A model generated the notes under the pieces. It was given only the letters and a program-made list of their open reading frames with translations, was not told the DNA's origin and ran no database searches. Shown here piece by piece: positions 36,667 to 45,568 of a DNA stretch of 64,000 nucleotides. The translations under genes were made by a program, and so were the position numbers. The stretch lies in the NCBI GenBank assembly GCA_052161645.1, contig CP197414.1. One strand, given 5' to 3'. The DNA comes from Laterigemmans sp052161645 (GTDB taxonomy: Bacteria > Planctomycetota > Planctomycetia > Pirellulales > Pirellulaceae). The number at the start of each line of letters is the position of its first letter. Within the stretch, counting starts at the first letter, position 1.

Positions 36667-37860
36667 TCAGCTCTCCTTACAGCAGACAGCCCGGATCACG
36701 CGTTCATAAAGATCAACACCGGCGGAGAGTTGATCGAGTTCGATGTATTCATCGGTGGTGTGTGCTTGAGCGATGTCGCCCGGCCCACAGACGACCAATG
36801 AGTCAAGCTCGGTGAACTGGCCCGCATCGGTGCAATAACTGGCTGTCTTTGGTTGCGGAACGCCAGCCAGCTTACACATTTGCTGGACCCAGGGATGGTC
36901 AGGTTCGACCCACAGATAACCACCCCCGTGATATTCTTCAAACAGGATGCCGAGCGTTTGAGCTTTGTGCCGCACGCGTTCGATCAGTGGTAGACCATCG
37001 ATCGTGGGCATCGGCCGCAAGCTACCCCAAGCTTTAGACTGCCCCGGCGTCACGTTGACGGCGCTCGCTCCATCGGAAACGCCAAAATTCCATGACAGCG
37101 TGGGTGGCTCGAATCGCTCATCACGGAGCGCCGGGTCGGTTTGCGTGGCCTGGTCAATTTCCAGCAGTTCGACCAACAAGGGCACCATAGCCAAATTCGC
37201 GTTGCGGCCTTCACTGGTGCTGCTGTGGGCGGCGCGCCCCCGACTGGTCAGCTTGAAACCGGTAATCCCTTTATGAGCGTGCACCACATTCAGGCGAGTC
37301 GGTTCACCGACAATGCCAACAGGTTGCCCAGCCACCATCGTGCGAAAAAATTTGGAGTTATCGCGGACTTGCTTGGCACCGAGGAATCCAACCTCTTCGT
37401 CAGCTGTGCAGACGATCCACAGCGGGGCGATTTGCTCCTCCACGGGAATCCGCCTGACCGCAGCCAACATCGCGGCGAGGGAACCTTTCATGTCACACGA
37501 GCCGCGGCCGTAGAGCCGACCGTCATGGATTTCAGGATCGAAAGGCCCACCCGGTGCTTCCCAATCATCCGCGGGAACGACATCGGTGTGGGCAAAATAG
37601 GCCAACCCACCGCTGGGAGGAATCGGAGCCGCATCGGGGCGCACCGCCGCCGTTGCCTGACCAGCCCGATAACCCAACACATTGCACTTTCGCGCACCCG
37701 AGGCATCGGTATAAGAAACCAGCTCGGTTTCAAATCCCAACTCCTGCAGACGATGCTCAACCCAGCCCGTAATCGGCTCGTTCGAGGCATGGCTGGGACT
37801 GGCGAAACGAATCAAATGTTCCAACGTATGACGTGCGTCGTCGACAAACGATAATTCCAA
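36667..37860 (-). CDS. argE: Acetylornithine deacetylase, M20 peptidase family
   Basis: 397 residues. The two-metal M20 site is recognisable: GGLAYFAHTDVVPADDW with the first His-x-Asp, GRGSCDMKGSLAAM with the bridging Asp, and VCTADEEVGFLGAKQ with the Glu-Glu pair. The dimer domain (KGITGFKLTSRGRAAHSSTSEGRNA) follows. ArgE-type N-acetylornithine deacetylation is the most likely reaction, given the other arg genes, though succinyl-diaminopimelate or other acyl amino acids are possible in M20. It is 12 kb from argB-argD-argF, in a different transcript. Only eight bases separate it from the repeat-bearing membrane protein upstream. Confidence 0.85.
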   Translation of the reverse strand: MELSFVDDARHTLEHLIRFASPSHASNEPITGWVEHRLQELGFETELVSYTDASGARKCNVLGYRAGQATAAVRPDAAPIPPSGGLAYFAHTDVVPADDWEAPGGPFDPEIHDGRLYGRGSCDMKGSLAAMLAAVRRIPVEEQIAPLWIVCTADEEVGFLGAKQVRDNSKFFRTMVAGQPVGIVGEPTRLNVVHAHKGITGFKLTSRGRAAHSSTSEGRNANLAMVPLLVELLEIDQATQTDPALRDERFEPPTLSWNFGVSDGASAVNVTPGQSKAWGSLRPMPTIDGLPLIERVRHKAQTLGILFEEYHGGGYLWVEPDHPWVQQMCKLAGVPQPKTASYCTDAGQFTELDSLVVCGPGDIAQAHTTDEYIELDQLSAGVDLYERVIRAVCCKES

Positions 37861-37868
37861 AACTCAAC

Positions 37869-39188
37869 TCATTCCGTGGGAGGTATGTCGAACAGCTCTC
37901 GGATGATCGCTTCCAATCCCGTGACGTCGACTTCTGATTGACTATTTGATAACTCATTCCACCAACCGAACGCTTGCAAGCGATGACCAACCGTGGAACG
38001 GGGCCATAATGATTGGAATGCGGCACGCCCCGCCTTGGCAACCGGGTCGTCGGCGGGAAGTCCAAAGTCGGCCAACCGGTGAGCTAACACCAGTGGCAGT
38101 GCTGGCAGTATATAGGACTTGATACGACCGTTCAGCCTGAGGCTGATTCGCTCGGCCGATGATTCCACAACCAGGACTTCCAGACCGGGAGCCAATTCAA
38201 ACGTTTCCGTCGCTCGCAGCTTGGTCATCCCCCGGCGAATCCCCTCGGTGTAGTGCTCCGCCAACTCAACTAACAGCCCATATCGCTGCAACTGTTCTTT
38301 CCCAGCAGGACTCAACGTTGACAATTCGATTTGCGATATCGCTTGACTGGCAGCAGGCAACTCGCCAGCCCGCAACGCTTGGGTCACGTTCCCCAGCAAG
38401 GCAGACATCTCCGCTGTGGATTGCTCAGCGGGCTGGGACTGCGGCTCTGGAGTGGGCTGCAGTTCCGTAGCGGGGACGGGAGTCGGGTCGTTAGCGGCGG
38501 CAGATTCCGGCTCCATGCTAGGTTCCGGCTCCATGCTAGGTTCCGGCTCCATGCTGGGCTCTGGCTCCATGCTGGGCTCTGGTTCCATGCTGGGCTGGGC
38601 AGGATCTGGCTCAGCGAGTGGCTCAGCGGGGATCGCCGGCAGGGAACTGTTGCTCGGCTGATTTGAAGCCGCTGGCGGCGCCCCGGCAGTCGGTTTGTTA
38701 GCCGTCGCGGCAGGCCCCATCACCCGATCAACCGGCGCTCTAACGGCGTCAGCGTTCCCAGTTTGCCGGGGCTGATTGATCACTCGTTTCGCAGCCGCGT
38801 CATCTCCGCCAGCAATCACGCGTCCATCGGAAGTTAACCGATATCCATTAGCCAGGATGTAGGCGCAAGCACCGACGCCAGCGATCAAGGAAATTACGAA
38901 CAACCCCATCAAGGGCCCTGCCAGTGATCGCGACTTCCGCCGGCGAACGCGAGTTTCCTCCGGCCCGCCGCTGGTGTTGGCCAGCGTAGCCAGATCGGCC
39001 GCGGCAAACATCGGAGCAACCACACCTGGCTGAATTATTTCGCCTGGGGAAGTCGTCTCCGTAACGATCTCGAGTTGCGGGATCTCGGGAGCAGAAACCG
39101 ATACCGGCAGCGGCGGCGGGTTGATAGGTACGAAGGGAGCCAACGGGTCGGCTGCGGGCAGCAGATTGGCAAGTGGGTCGGCTGACAT
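37869..39188 (-). CDS. Membrane protein with PEPSME repeats, function unknown
   Basis: 439 residues from ATG 39188; GGGAGAG about seven bases upstream decides this start over one at 39245. Residues 1-105 are Pro/Ala-rich and cytoplasmic, with RRRKSR just before a single membrane helix (LMGLFVISLIAGVGACAYILANG, about 115-140). The outer part has a Pro/Ala/Ser-rich stretch containing five tandem six-residue repeats (about residues 200-230), followed by a compact C-terminal region of about 175 residues that looks helical then beta-rich. No named family is recognised. It is followed by argE after eight bases. A tethered periplasmic domain with a flexible spacer is the simplest reading. Confidence 0.75.
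   Translation of the reverse strand: MSADPLANLLPAADPLAPFVPINPPPLPVSVSAPEIPQLEIVTETTSPGEIIQPGVVAPMFAAADLATLANTSGGPEETRVRRRKSRSLAGPLMGLFVISLIAGVGACAYILANGYRLTSDGRVIAGGDDAAAKRVINQPRQTGNADAVRAPVDRVMGPAATANKPTAGAPPAASNQPSNSSLPAIPAEPLAEPDPAQPSMEPEPSMEPEPSMEPEPSMEPEPSMEPESAAANDPTPVPATELQPTPEPQSQPAEQSTAEMSALLGNVTQALRAGELPAASQAISQIELSTLSPAGKEQLQRYGLLVELAEHYTEGIRRGMTKLRATETFELAPGLEVLVVESSAERISLRLNGRIKSYILPALPLVLAHRLADFGLPADDPVAKAGRAAFQSLWPRSTVGHRLQAFGWWNELSNSQSEVDVTGLEAIIRELFDIPPTE
38503..38592 (-). repeat. Five 18-base tandem repeats encoding PSMEPE
   Basis: Five nearly identical 18-base units lie within the membrane-protein gene (consensus on the plus strand GGTTCCGGCTCCATGCTA). Changes are at third codon positions and a few others, and all keep the frame. 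Copy number could vary by slippage without breaking the gene. Confidence 0.88.
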
Positions 39189-39291
39189 TCGAGGCTCTCC
39201 CTGCAAAGGTCCGATGTGCCTGACAATTCTGCCGGCCCAGAACAAGCAAAATCGAACGGCGGCGGATAGTTAGCAGCCGCTCGCCGCCACG

Positions 39292-40221
39292 TTATTTTAC
39301 CCGCCCGCCAGCGGCAATGCGCAGAATGGTCTTTAAAACCAATTTTTCTTCAACCAGGCAACGATGTCGAATCAAGCGGGAGAGGGGCAGGGCATCACCG
39401 CCGGTCAGCACCAGGGCGGGTGTTTTCCCACACTGCTCACCATATTCATATACGATCCGGTCGATGCCGCCGGCCAGTCCCAGCAGCACGCCGCTCCGCA
39501 TCGCCGCCGAGGTGTCGCGGCCGGGCAATTCTAGTTGAGCGCGTGCAACTTGCTGCTGCAGCGCGGGGTCGACCAGCGGTAATTGGGCCGTTGAACGGTT
39601 AAGTACATCGAGCTGTAATCGCAGACCGGGAAGAATCGCGCCGCCTAAAAACCGATTTTCGCGGAGCAGGTCGATGGTCACCGCGGAACCCGCATCGACC
39701 AAGATCACATCACCGTCGCTGGCAAACTTCAAAGCGCCCTTGCCGCCGATCAAACGATCGATCCCGACCGCATCCGGATGACGCACGTCGAGATCCAACT
39801 CCACATCACGACGAGTCAGTAATTTCCAGACATCGGTGGAGTGGGTTGTAAAGAGTTGTTGTCGCAGCAGCGTGGCGATTGGTTGATTCACGCTGGCCAC
39901 AAACCAACGCGCGGCTGGTCGGGAGGCGGGAGAGAGGTTCTCGCGAGTGGGCGTGCTGGAAATCGGCCGGACGTCACGCAGCTCGGGACCGAGCAACCAA
40001 TTGTCGACCGTTGATAGCAGATTGCTGAGCCAATCGTGGTCGTGCGAAGTGGACGTTAGGGAGAGTTGGCAAGAGCGTAGTTCGAGCTCGCTCGCTTCGT
40101 GCGCAGCAAAACTGGTCGCCCCCCCCTGGTCATTCGGTCCGGCAATCGGGGTCGGGGCCAACATCCCAACCTTGACGGTAGAATTGCCGATATCGACGGC
40201 GATCAGCGGCGGCGAACTCAC
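39292..40221 (-). CDS. coaX: Type III pantothenate kinase
   Basis: 309 residues. First step of coenzyme A synthesis. The ASKHA nucleotide-binding fold shows at the start (LIAVDIGNSTVKVGML), and further signatures are HPDAVGIDRLIGGKGA, VILVDAGSAVTIDLL and GGAILPGLRLQLDVL. The C-terminal ALVLTGGDALPLSRLI is also typical. It is longer than usual (about 255) because of an insert between residues 30 and 105. Its start overlaps the stop of obgE by four bases. Confidence 0.92.
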   Translation of the reverse strand: MSSPPLIAVDIGNSTVKVGMLAPTPIAGPNDQGGATSFAAHEASELELRSCQLSLTSTSHDHDWLSNLLSTVDNWLLGPELRDVRPISSTPTRENLSPASRPAARWFVASVNQPIATLLRQQLFTTHSTDVWKLLTRRDVELDLDVRHPDAVGIDRLIGGKGALKFASDGDVILVDAGSAVTIDLLRENRFLGGAILPGLRLQLDVLNRSTAQLPLVDPALQQQVARAQLELPGRDTSAAMRSGVLLGLAGGIDRIVYEYGEQCGKTPALVLTGGDALPLSRLIRHRCLVEEKLVLKTILRIAAGGRVK

Positions 40222-41417
40222 GGGGTGCTATCCTCAGGGTCCTGATATCGCGAGGGAGGATTCTCCTCGGATAACTGTGCTGTGGGGCCCGACAAATGTG
40301 GTGGCCGCCTGGCCGCTTGTTTCGCAGGCTTTTTGGTAACGGGTTGTTTGACTTCCGTGGTGGCCGCTTGCTGAAGTTCGAAAGAGGAACCGCTGCTGGC
40401 ATTCGCTTTGGCAACCTCCCGCGATTCAGAGAGCCGCGTCCAAACTTCACGCAACAACTCGCTCAGCCCCTCTCCAGTCACGGCGCTGATCAAATGGACT
40501 TGGCGAACATTCTCCGGATCCAATACACGCAACCGCTCGGCAACTTCACCAGCCGTGGGAAGTTCGGCCTTGGTAACGGCGATAATCTCGGGGCGGTGAG
40601 CCAGCTCACTGCTGTAGGCCGACAACTCATGGCGAATCGACTGATAATTCTCTAGCGGATCTGACTCGTCGGTGGGAGTCGGCTCGACCAAATGGATCAG
40701 AATCCCAGCCCGTTCCACATGCTTGAGGAATTCGTGGCCGAGCCCCACACCGTCGCTCGCCCCGGCGATCAAGCCGGGAATATCAGCCAAAATAAACCGC
40801 TGGTCGGCCGAAACATCGACCTGGCCCAAATTGGGATATTTTGTGGTAAACGGATAATCGGCGATTTCGGGACGGGCACGACTGAGCCGGCTGAGCAGCG
40901 TACTCTTGCCCGCGTTCGGCTTGCCCACCAATCCCACATCGGCAATCGATTTCAGCTCCAGAATGACCTGGCGGACCTCGCCTTCTTGCCCGAAAGTGAA
41001 TTCCCGCGGGGCACGGTTGGTGGAGGTCTTGTAGTGCGTGTTTCCCCGCCCCCCCTTGCCGCCGCGAGCGATCACTAATTGATCACCATCGCGAACGAGA
41101 TCGCGAATGACAAAGCCTTCGTTGGCATCGATAATCGTCGTGCCAGGGGGCACGTACAAGGTTAAGTCGCGCGCATTGCGACCGTGCCGTCCGGAGCCAG
41201 AACCAGGACTCCCCTTGGGGGCCCGCCAAATACCGTGGCCGACAAAATCGGCCAAACTATTAACCCCCTCGCGAGCCTGCAGAATGATGCTCGCCCCATC
41301 GCCGCCATCGCCGCCATCGGGGCCACCTCGGGCGACATATTTTTCGCGGCGAAAACTCATGCAGCCATCACCACCGCGACCGGCTTGGAGTTCAATTTTG
41401 ACGGAGTCAACAAACAT
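40218..41417 (-). CDS. obgE: Obg-family GTPase
   Basis: 399 residues. The N-terminal Obg domain with its glycine-rich loops (residues 10-45) and a G domain with GKPNAGKST near 165-173, TTKYPNLG, DIPGLI and TKAEL are all present. Obg proteins bind the 50S subunit and act in ribosome maturation and stress response. The C-terminus (about 340-399) is Ala, Lys and Pro-rich and does not look like the OCT domain of some members. It sits 83 bases after rpmA, the common arrangement, and overlaps coaX. Confidence 0.95.
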   Translation of the reverse strand: MFVDSVKIELQAGRGGDGCMSFRREKYVARGGPDGGDGGDGASIILQAREGVNSLADFVGHGIWRAPKGSPGSGSGRHGRNARDLTLYVPPGTTIIDANEGFVIRDLVRDGDQLVIARGGKGGRGNTHYKTSTNRAPREFTFGQEGEVRQVILELKSIADVGLVGKPNAGKSTLLSRLSRARPEIADYPFTTKYPNLGQVDVSADQRFILADIPGLIAGASDGVGLGHEFLKHVERAGILIHLVEPTPTDESDPLENYQSIRHELSAYSSELAHRPEIIAVTKAELPTAGEVAERLRVLDPENVRQVHLISAVTGEGLSELLREVWTRLSESREVAKANASSGSSFELQQAATTEVKQPVTKKPAKQAARRPPHLSGPTAQLSEENPPSRYQDPEDSTP

Positions 41418-41500
41418 GGAGTGCGCAATAAAAAACGCAACGTCACCTCACCGGGCGACGCTGCGGAGGTTGATTGATAAGCGAACGGCGGAAAGCCGAA

Positions 41501-41752
41501 CTAGCTCGCCAAGGAATCGATATTCACGCGACGACCTTCACGGTCAAAGCGCACGGTGCCATCGACAAGTGCGAACAATGTGTAGTCATTTCCCATGCCG
41601 ACGTTGCGGCCGGGGTGAAACTTAGTGCCAACTTGGCGAACGATGATGCTACCAGCGGTGACTTTTTGGCCACCAAACCGCTTTACACCACGGCGTTGGG
41701 CGTTGCTGTCGCGTCCGTTGCGGCTACTGCCCTGACCCTTCTTATGTGCCAT
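41501..41752 (-). CDS. rpmA: 50S ribosomal protein L27
   Basis: 83 residues, starting MAHKKGQGSSRNGRDSNAQRRGVKRFGG, the well-conserved L27 N-terminus; the tail reaches the peptidyl-transferase centre. The start follows the initiator Met with no cleavable extension. The usual upstream partner rplU (L21) is not present within the 62-base gap to the next gene; the upstream gene encodes a secreted protein. Confidence 0.97.
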   Translation of the reverse strand: MAHKKGQGSSRNGRDSNAQRRGVKRFGGQKVTAGSIIVRQVGTKFHPGRNVGMGNDYTLFALVDGTVRFDREGRRVNIDSLAS

Positions 41753-41814
41753 TTTTCGTCTGAAATTTGAAAATAGGGAGTTGATCCGGATGTTCGGTAT
41801 TTCAACTCCGAAGC

Positions 41815-42828
41815 TTAACGGAATATCCAGCGGTAATCAACCCGCTTTTCCAAACCATACTGCTCCAGCACATAAGCTTGCTCTCTCTCGTCGGTGAAAG
41901 CGGGTACGCCAAAGCGAATTCTGTCTTCGGTTTGCAGCACTTCGTCGCCGGGGCGATAAAAGTTCAGCTGCAAAGCTTTCTTGATCAACGTGGGACGCTT
42001 CCCAGGAGCAGCGGCCACTTTGCTTTCCTGCTGGAAGGCGTTGGTGAGTCCATAAACATAGAGCGACAAAAAGTCGATCGAGGGGTCGACATCTTCCCAG
42101 GTCAACACGCCCCACACGCCTTCGGCGGCCGGATCGCTGCTTCGCGGAATCGGGACCGCTGTGATTTCAACACTATCGTACAGCGGTGCAGAGATCTTTT
42201 CGCGAGTCTTGATCAGTTGCTTGGCCGCGGGAATGATCCGATCGGTGAATTCCTGTTTCGATTCCAGATCCGAGAGCACAACGAGCGGGAAGAAGCGACG
42301 GGAGTCATAAGAGACTTTTTCAATTCGCGAAAACAGCGAATCAATCGCTGCGTCGGATTCGCTGCTTTGGGCGGCCCGCAAATCACCACCCGTGTAACGA
42401 ACGCGGTACACCATGTACCAAATCAGCTTGCGTTGCAGACGCCCGTTGGGTTGAGGAACGTCCATCACCATCTGCCGCAGCGGCTTAAAGGCGAACTCGA
42501 AACAATAAATTTCCCGCCGCAAAATGACTTGGCGGGCCATTTCCACGAGCGTCCGCGTTCGCGCGTCAAAATAAGGCTTGCCCTCGGGAAAATCAGGGTC
42601 GGTCCAGGCGATTTCGGGGTGCGAATCAATCAAATCCTGCAAAGAAATCGGCCCCGTGAATGTTTCTTCGGGCTCCGGCGAAGGTGGCACGACGATCACG
42701 GTCCCCGGAGCAAAACGGGTCTCTTCGACCTGAATTTCCCCCTCGGTTTGCGCCACAGCCAGCGAACCGCCAGACATCAAACAGACAGCTGTTAGCAGCA
42801 CGGGTAATAGGCGAAATCGAAATTTCAT
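41815..42828 (-). CDS. Secreted protein of unknown function
   Basis: 337 residues with a signal peptide (FRLLPVLLTAVCLMSGGSLAVAQ). The mature protein is mixed helix and strand with no repeats; visible blocks are DFPEGKPYFDARTRTLVEMARQ, RKLIWYMVYRVRYTGG and EGVWGVLTWEDVDPSIDFLSLYVYG. I do not recognise a family with known function, though the pattern is that of a conserved folded domain rather than a random frame. It is upstream of rpmA, 62 bases away, and is the first gene of the minus-strand run. Confidence 0.75.
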   Translation of the reverse strand: MKFRFRLLPVLLTAVCLMSGGSLAVAQTEGEIQVEETRFAPGTVIVVPPSPEPEETFTGPISLQDLIDSHPEIAWTDPDFPEGKPYFDARTRTLVEMARQVILRREIYCFEFAFKPLRQMVMDVPQPNGRLQRKLIWYMVYRVRYTGGDLRAAQSSESDAAIDSLFSRIEKVSYDSRRFFPLVVLSDLESKQEFTDRIIPAAKQLIKTREKISAPLYDSVEITAVPIPRSSDPAAEGVWGVLTWEDVDPSIDFLSLYVYGLTNAFQQESKVAAAPGKRPTLIKKALQLNFYRPGDEVLQTEDRIRFGVPAFTDEREQAYVLEQYGLEKRVDYRWIFR

Positions 42829-43249
42829 AGCATCATTGGGATGTTAGACGCGAACGGGATTGCGTGCAGGCTGCCAGCGCAGTCGGCAAGGTGGTTTTTT
42901 CACTGCGAATTGTTCACCGTGCATTTTTTACGGCAAATTTCTCGCGTCGGCATTTTTCACGCTTTTCTCTGAGCTGTACGCATGAAGCCACTTGGTGGTT
43001 TAACTACCGAGTCTAGTTGGATGATCTGTCCGGCGCTGCCCCGAAGTTGCGAAAATCTGCCCAGATCGTCGACCGCCGGGTAGCCGCTTTACTGATGAGA
43101 CCGATTTTGCTGACCCTGTGGGCAAATTGTTTGCTCCAGCCGGTATGCAAGCCGGTATGATACAGCAGAGCAATCTGCTCTCCGCGGCACGCGATTCGGC
43201 GAGCGCCGGCTAAACGGAGCGAGGTTCCCAGGAAAAAGTAAACGAGTTC
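42829..43249. other. Divergent intergenic region before the sigma factor
   Basis: 421 bases without a credible gene; a 91-codon minus-strand frame reaching into the sigma-factor start has no protein-like features. It should carry promoters in both directions. Two near-identical 12-base AT-rich words (GCATTTTT-n-ACG) at 42921 and 42950, and the tandem repeat at 43138, are the only patterns I see. Confidence 0.55.
43138..43159 (+). repeat. Direct repeat AGCCGGTATG with 12-base period
   Basis: AGCCGGTATG occurs twice, separated by CA, about 90 bases before the sigma-factor start. The period of 12 is about one helical turn, as seen in tandem operator sites, but two copies alone are weak evidence. 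Confidence 0.4.
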
Positions 43250-43900
43250 ATGTCGAAAAAATTGTGGCCCGACGACGAACAGACACAAAATTGGCTAAAT
43301 TCTGCCAAAGTCGGCGATGCCAGCGCAATCAATCACTTGCTGGAGCAACATCGTCAACCAGTCCGTCGGCTCGTGCAGATGCGTCTCGACCGCCGTGTGC
43401 AACAGCGGGTCGATGTCAGTGATGTTGTCCAAGACGTAATGGTCGAGGCCAGCAAACGGCTGCGACAGTACCTGGAAAGCCCCGATATGGCTTTTCATCT
43501 GTGGCTGCGTCAAATTGCCTGGGACCACATTATCGACACCTACCGCCGCCACCGGGTGAGTGCCAAACGGAGTATGGATCGCGAGCAGCCGATGGCCGCC
43601 AGCGCCGGGCCCAATCACTCCACCGTGGAACTGGCGATCCAGCTGTGCGACCCAGGGATCACGCCGGCCGCCGCCGCCACCCAGCAAGAAATCGCCCGAC
43701 GGGTGGAGGATGCAATCACCCAATTGGCCGATCAAGATCGTGAGATCATCACCATGCGACACTTCGAGCATCTCTCCAATTTAGAGATTGCCGCGGCGCT
43801 CGATCTCAACCCCCCAGCTGCCAGCATGCGATACTTGCGGGCCATTCGCCGCCTTCGCCAGTTGCTTGATGAACAATACGAAGGGATGGGCGAGCCGTGA
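43250..43900 (+). CDS. ECF-type sigma factor
   Basis: 216 residues. Region 2 shows DVSDVVQDVMVEASKRLRQYLESPDMAFHLWLRQIAWDHIIDTYRRHR, the core-binding and -10-contacting part; region 4 shows LADQDREIITMRHFEHLSNLEIAAALDLNPPAASMRYLRAIRRLRQLL, the -35-contacting helix-turn-helix. The spacer is Ala and Pro-rich. No anti-sigma factor is visible. Instead, the next gene is a membrane Ser/Thr kinase whose GTG start overlaps the stop. Planctomycetes have many such pairs, in which phosphorylation may control the sigma factor. Confidence 0.92.
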   Translation: MSKKLWPDDEQTQNWLNSAKVGDASAINHLLEQHRQPVRRLVQMRLDRRVQQRVDVSDVVQDVMVEASKRLRQYLESPDMAFHLWLRQIAWDHIIDTYRRHRVSAKRSMDREQPMAASAGPNHSTVELAIQLCDPGITPAAAATQQEIARRVEDAITQLADQDREIITMRHFEHLSNLEIAAALDLNPPAASMRYLRAIRRLRQLLDEQYEGMGEP

Positions 43901-45534
43901 ATTCGGAGGAGGTTCGCGAGCAAATGCTAGCCGATTTGCTGTCCGACTTGGCCGACCGTGTGGCTTCAGGCGAGCGGATTGATTTTCACGGCACTTGCGC
44001 CGCCCATCCAGATTTGGCCGACGATCTGCGGACCCTTTGGGGGACCGTGATGGTGACCGACGCCACCGGACTATCACAGCAGGAGGTCCCTCAACCGGCC
44101 AGCGACAGTTCCTGGCGAGGACTCACTTTGCCGACAACGATCGGCGACTACCGCCTGGAAGAAGAGATCGGCCGCGGTGGCATGGGAGTCGTCTTCCGAG
44201 CGACTCAGCTCAGTCTGCAGCGTGCCGTTGCGGTGAAGATGATCTTGCGTGGGCGGTTGGCCAGTGAAGCCGACTTGTCCCGTTTTTTGGCCGAAGCAGC
44301 CGCAACCGCGCGGCTCCAACACCCCAACATCGCCGCCGTCTACGACGTCGGCGATTTCGAGGGTCGTCCCTTTTTTAGCTTACAGTTGATCGATGGCGAG
44401 ACCCTGGCCGATCGGTTAGCCGAAGGCCCGATGCCAGAGCGCGAAGCAGCTCGGATCGTGCTGGCTGCCGCGCGAGCCATTGGCTACGCACACCGCCAAG
44501 GCATCCTCCACCGCGACCTGAAACCCTCCAACATTCTGATTGACGGGCAGGGCAAGCCGCACGTCACCGACTTTGGGCTGGCTAAAAAATTCAGTGACGA
44601 AACAAAGCTAACTCGCAGCGGGGCGATCGTGGGAACGCCCGCTTATATGTCTCCCGAACAAGCTTCCGGTTCGCGGATGATCGTCGGTCCCGCTTCGGAC
44701 ATCTATTCACTCGGTTGCGTCCTTTATCACGCACTCACCGGTCGTCCGCCGCTGGTGGCCGATTCGCCGGTGGAACTGATGCTGCTGGTGCTGGAACAAG
44801 ATCCACCGCCACCCAGAGCGCTAAGGCCCGGCCTCGATCGCGACCTAGAAATGATCGTGGTCCGCTGCCTGCAAAAACCAGTCGATTTACGCTACGCTTC
44901 GGCCGACCAATTCGCTGATGACCTGGAGGCCTATCTCAAAGACGAAGCGATCGCCGCCAGATCAGGCCAATTCGGTCAAGTCGTGGCGAGACTCTTTCGC
45001 GAAACACACCATGCCCACGTGTTGGAAAACTGGGGCATGCTGTGGATGTGGCACAGCCTGGTCTTGCTGGTCGTCTGCACGGCAACTTGGTGGCTGGAGA
45101 TTTCCGGCGTGACCCAACGCTGGGCCTATGAGGCGCTGTGGATCGTTGGCCTGGGAGCATGGGCCGGCGTCTTTTGGTTCTTGCGCAGACGCATGGGCCC
45201 GGTGACGTTTGTGGAACGACAAGTCGCCCACCTGTGGGCGGCCAGCATGATTGGCATTGCCATGCTATTCCCACTGGAATGGTGGTTGGGGCTCGAAGCG
45301 CTCACCCTCTCGCCCCTGCTGGGGATCCTCGCGGCGATGGTGTTCCTGGTCAAAGCGGGCATCTTCAACGGAGCATTCTATATCCAAGCAATCGCCTTGC
45401 TGATGTCCAGCCTGCTGATGGCGGTGCTACCTCGCTATAGCCACTTGATTTTCGGCTTCATCGCCGCAGCCTGCTTCTTTTTCCCCGGCCTCAAGTACCA
45501 TCGCCGTCGGCATTCCCGCAACTTAGAGATGTAG
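43897..45534 (+). CDS. Membrane-bound Ser/Thr protein kinase
   Basis: 545 residues. The start is a GTG sharing four bases with the sigma-factor stop. Residues 1-80 are a helical region that may bind the partner. The kinase domain at about 85-350 has the Gly loop IGRGGMGVVFRAT, the VAVK lysine at 114, HRDLKPSN at 205-212, DFG at 225-227 and PAYMSPEQA at 248-256. All catalytic residues are present. It then has about six membrane segments from residue 380 to the end (MLWMWHSLVLLVVCTATWWL onward) instead of the usual single helix and sensor domain. A membrane sensor acting on the linked sigma factor is a fair inference. Confidence 0.93.
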   Translation: MNSEEVREQMLADLLSDLADRVASGERIDFHGTCAAHPDLADDLRTLWGTVMVTDATGLSQQEVPQPASDSSWRGLTLPTTIGDYRLEEEIGRGGMGVVFRATQLSLQRAVAVKMILRGRLASEADLSRFLAEAAATARLQHPNIAAVYDVGDFEGRPFFSLQLIDGETLADRLAEGPMPEREAARIVLAAARAIGYAHRQGILHRDLKPSNILIDGQGKPHVTDFGLAKKFSDETKLTRSGAIVGTPAYMSPEQASGSRMIVGPASDIYSLGCVLYHALTGRPPLVADSPVELMLLVLEQDPPPPRALRPGLDRDLEMIVVRCLQKPVDLRYASADQFADDLEAYLKDEAIAARSGQFGQVVARLFRETHHAHVLENWGMLWMWHSLVLLVVCTATWWLEISGVTQRWAYEALWIVGLGAWAGVFWFLRRRMGPVTFVERQVAHLWAASMIGIAMLFPLEWWLGLEALTLSPLLGILAAMVFLVKAGIFNGAFYIQAIALLMSSLLMAVLPRYSHLIFGFIAAACFFFPGLKYHRRRHSRNLEM

Positions 45535-45568
45535 CATGTTGTGAGCAGCAAACTGCTCGTCTGCTAAA

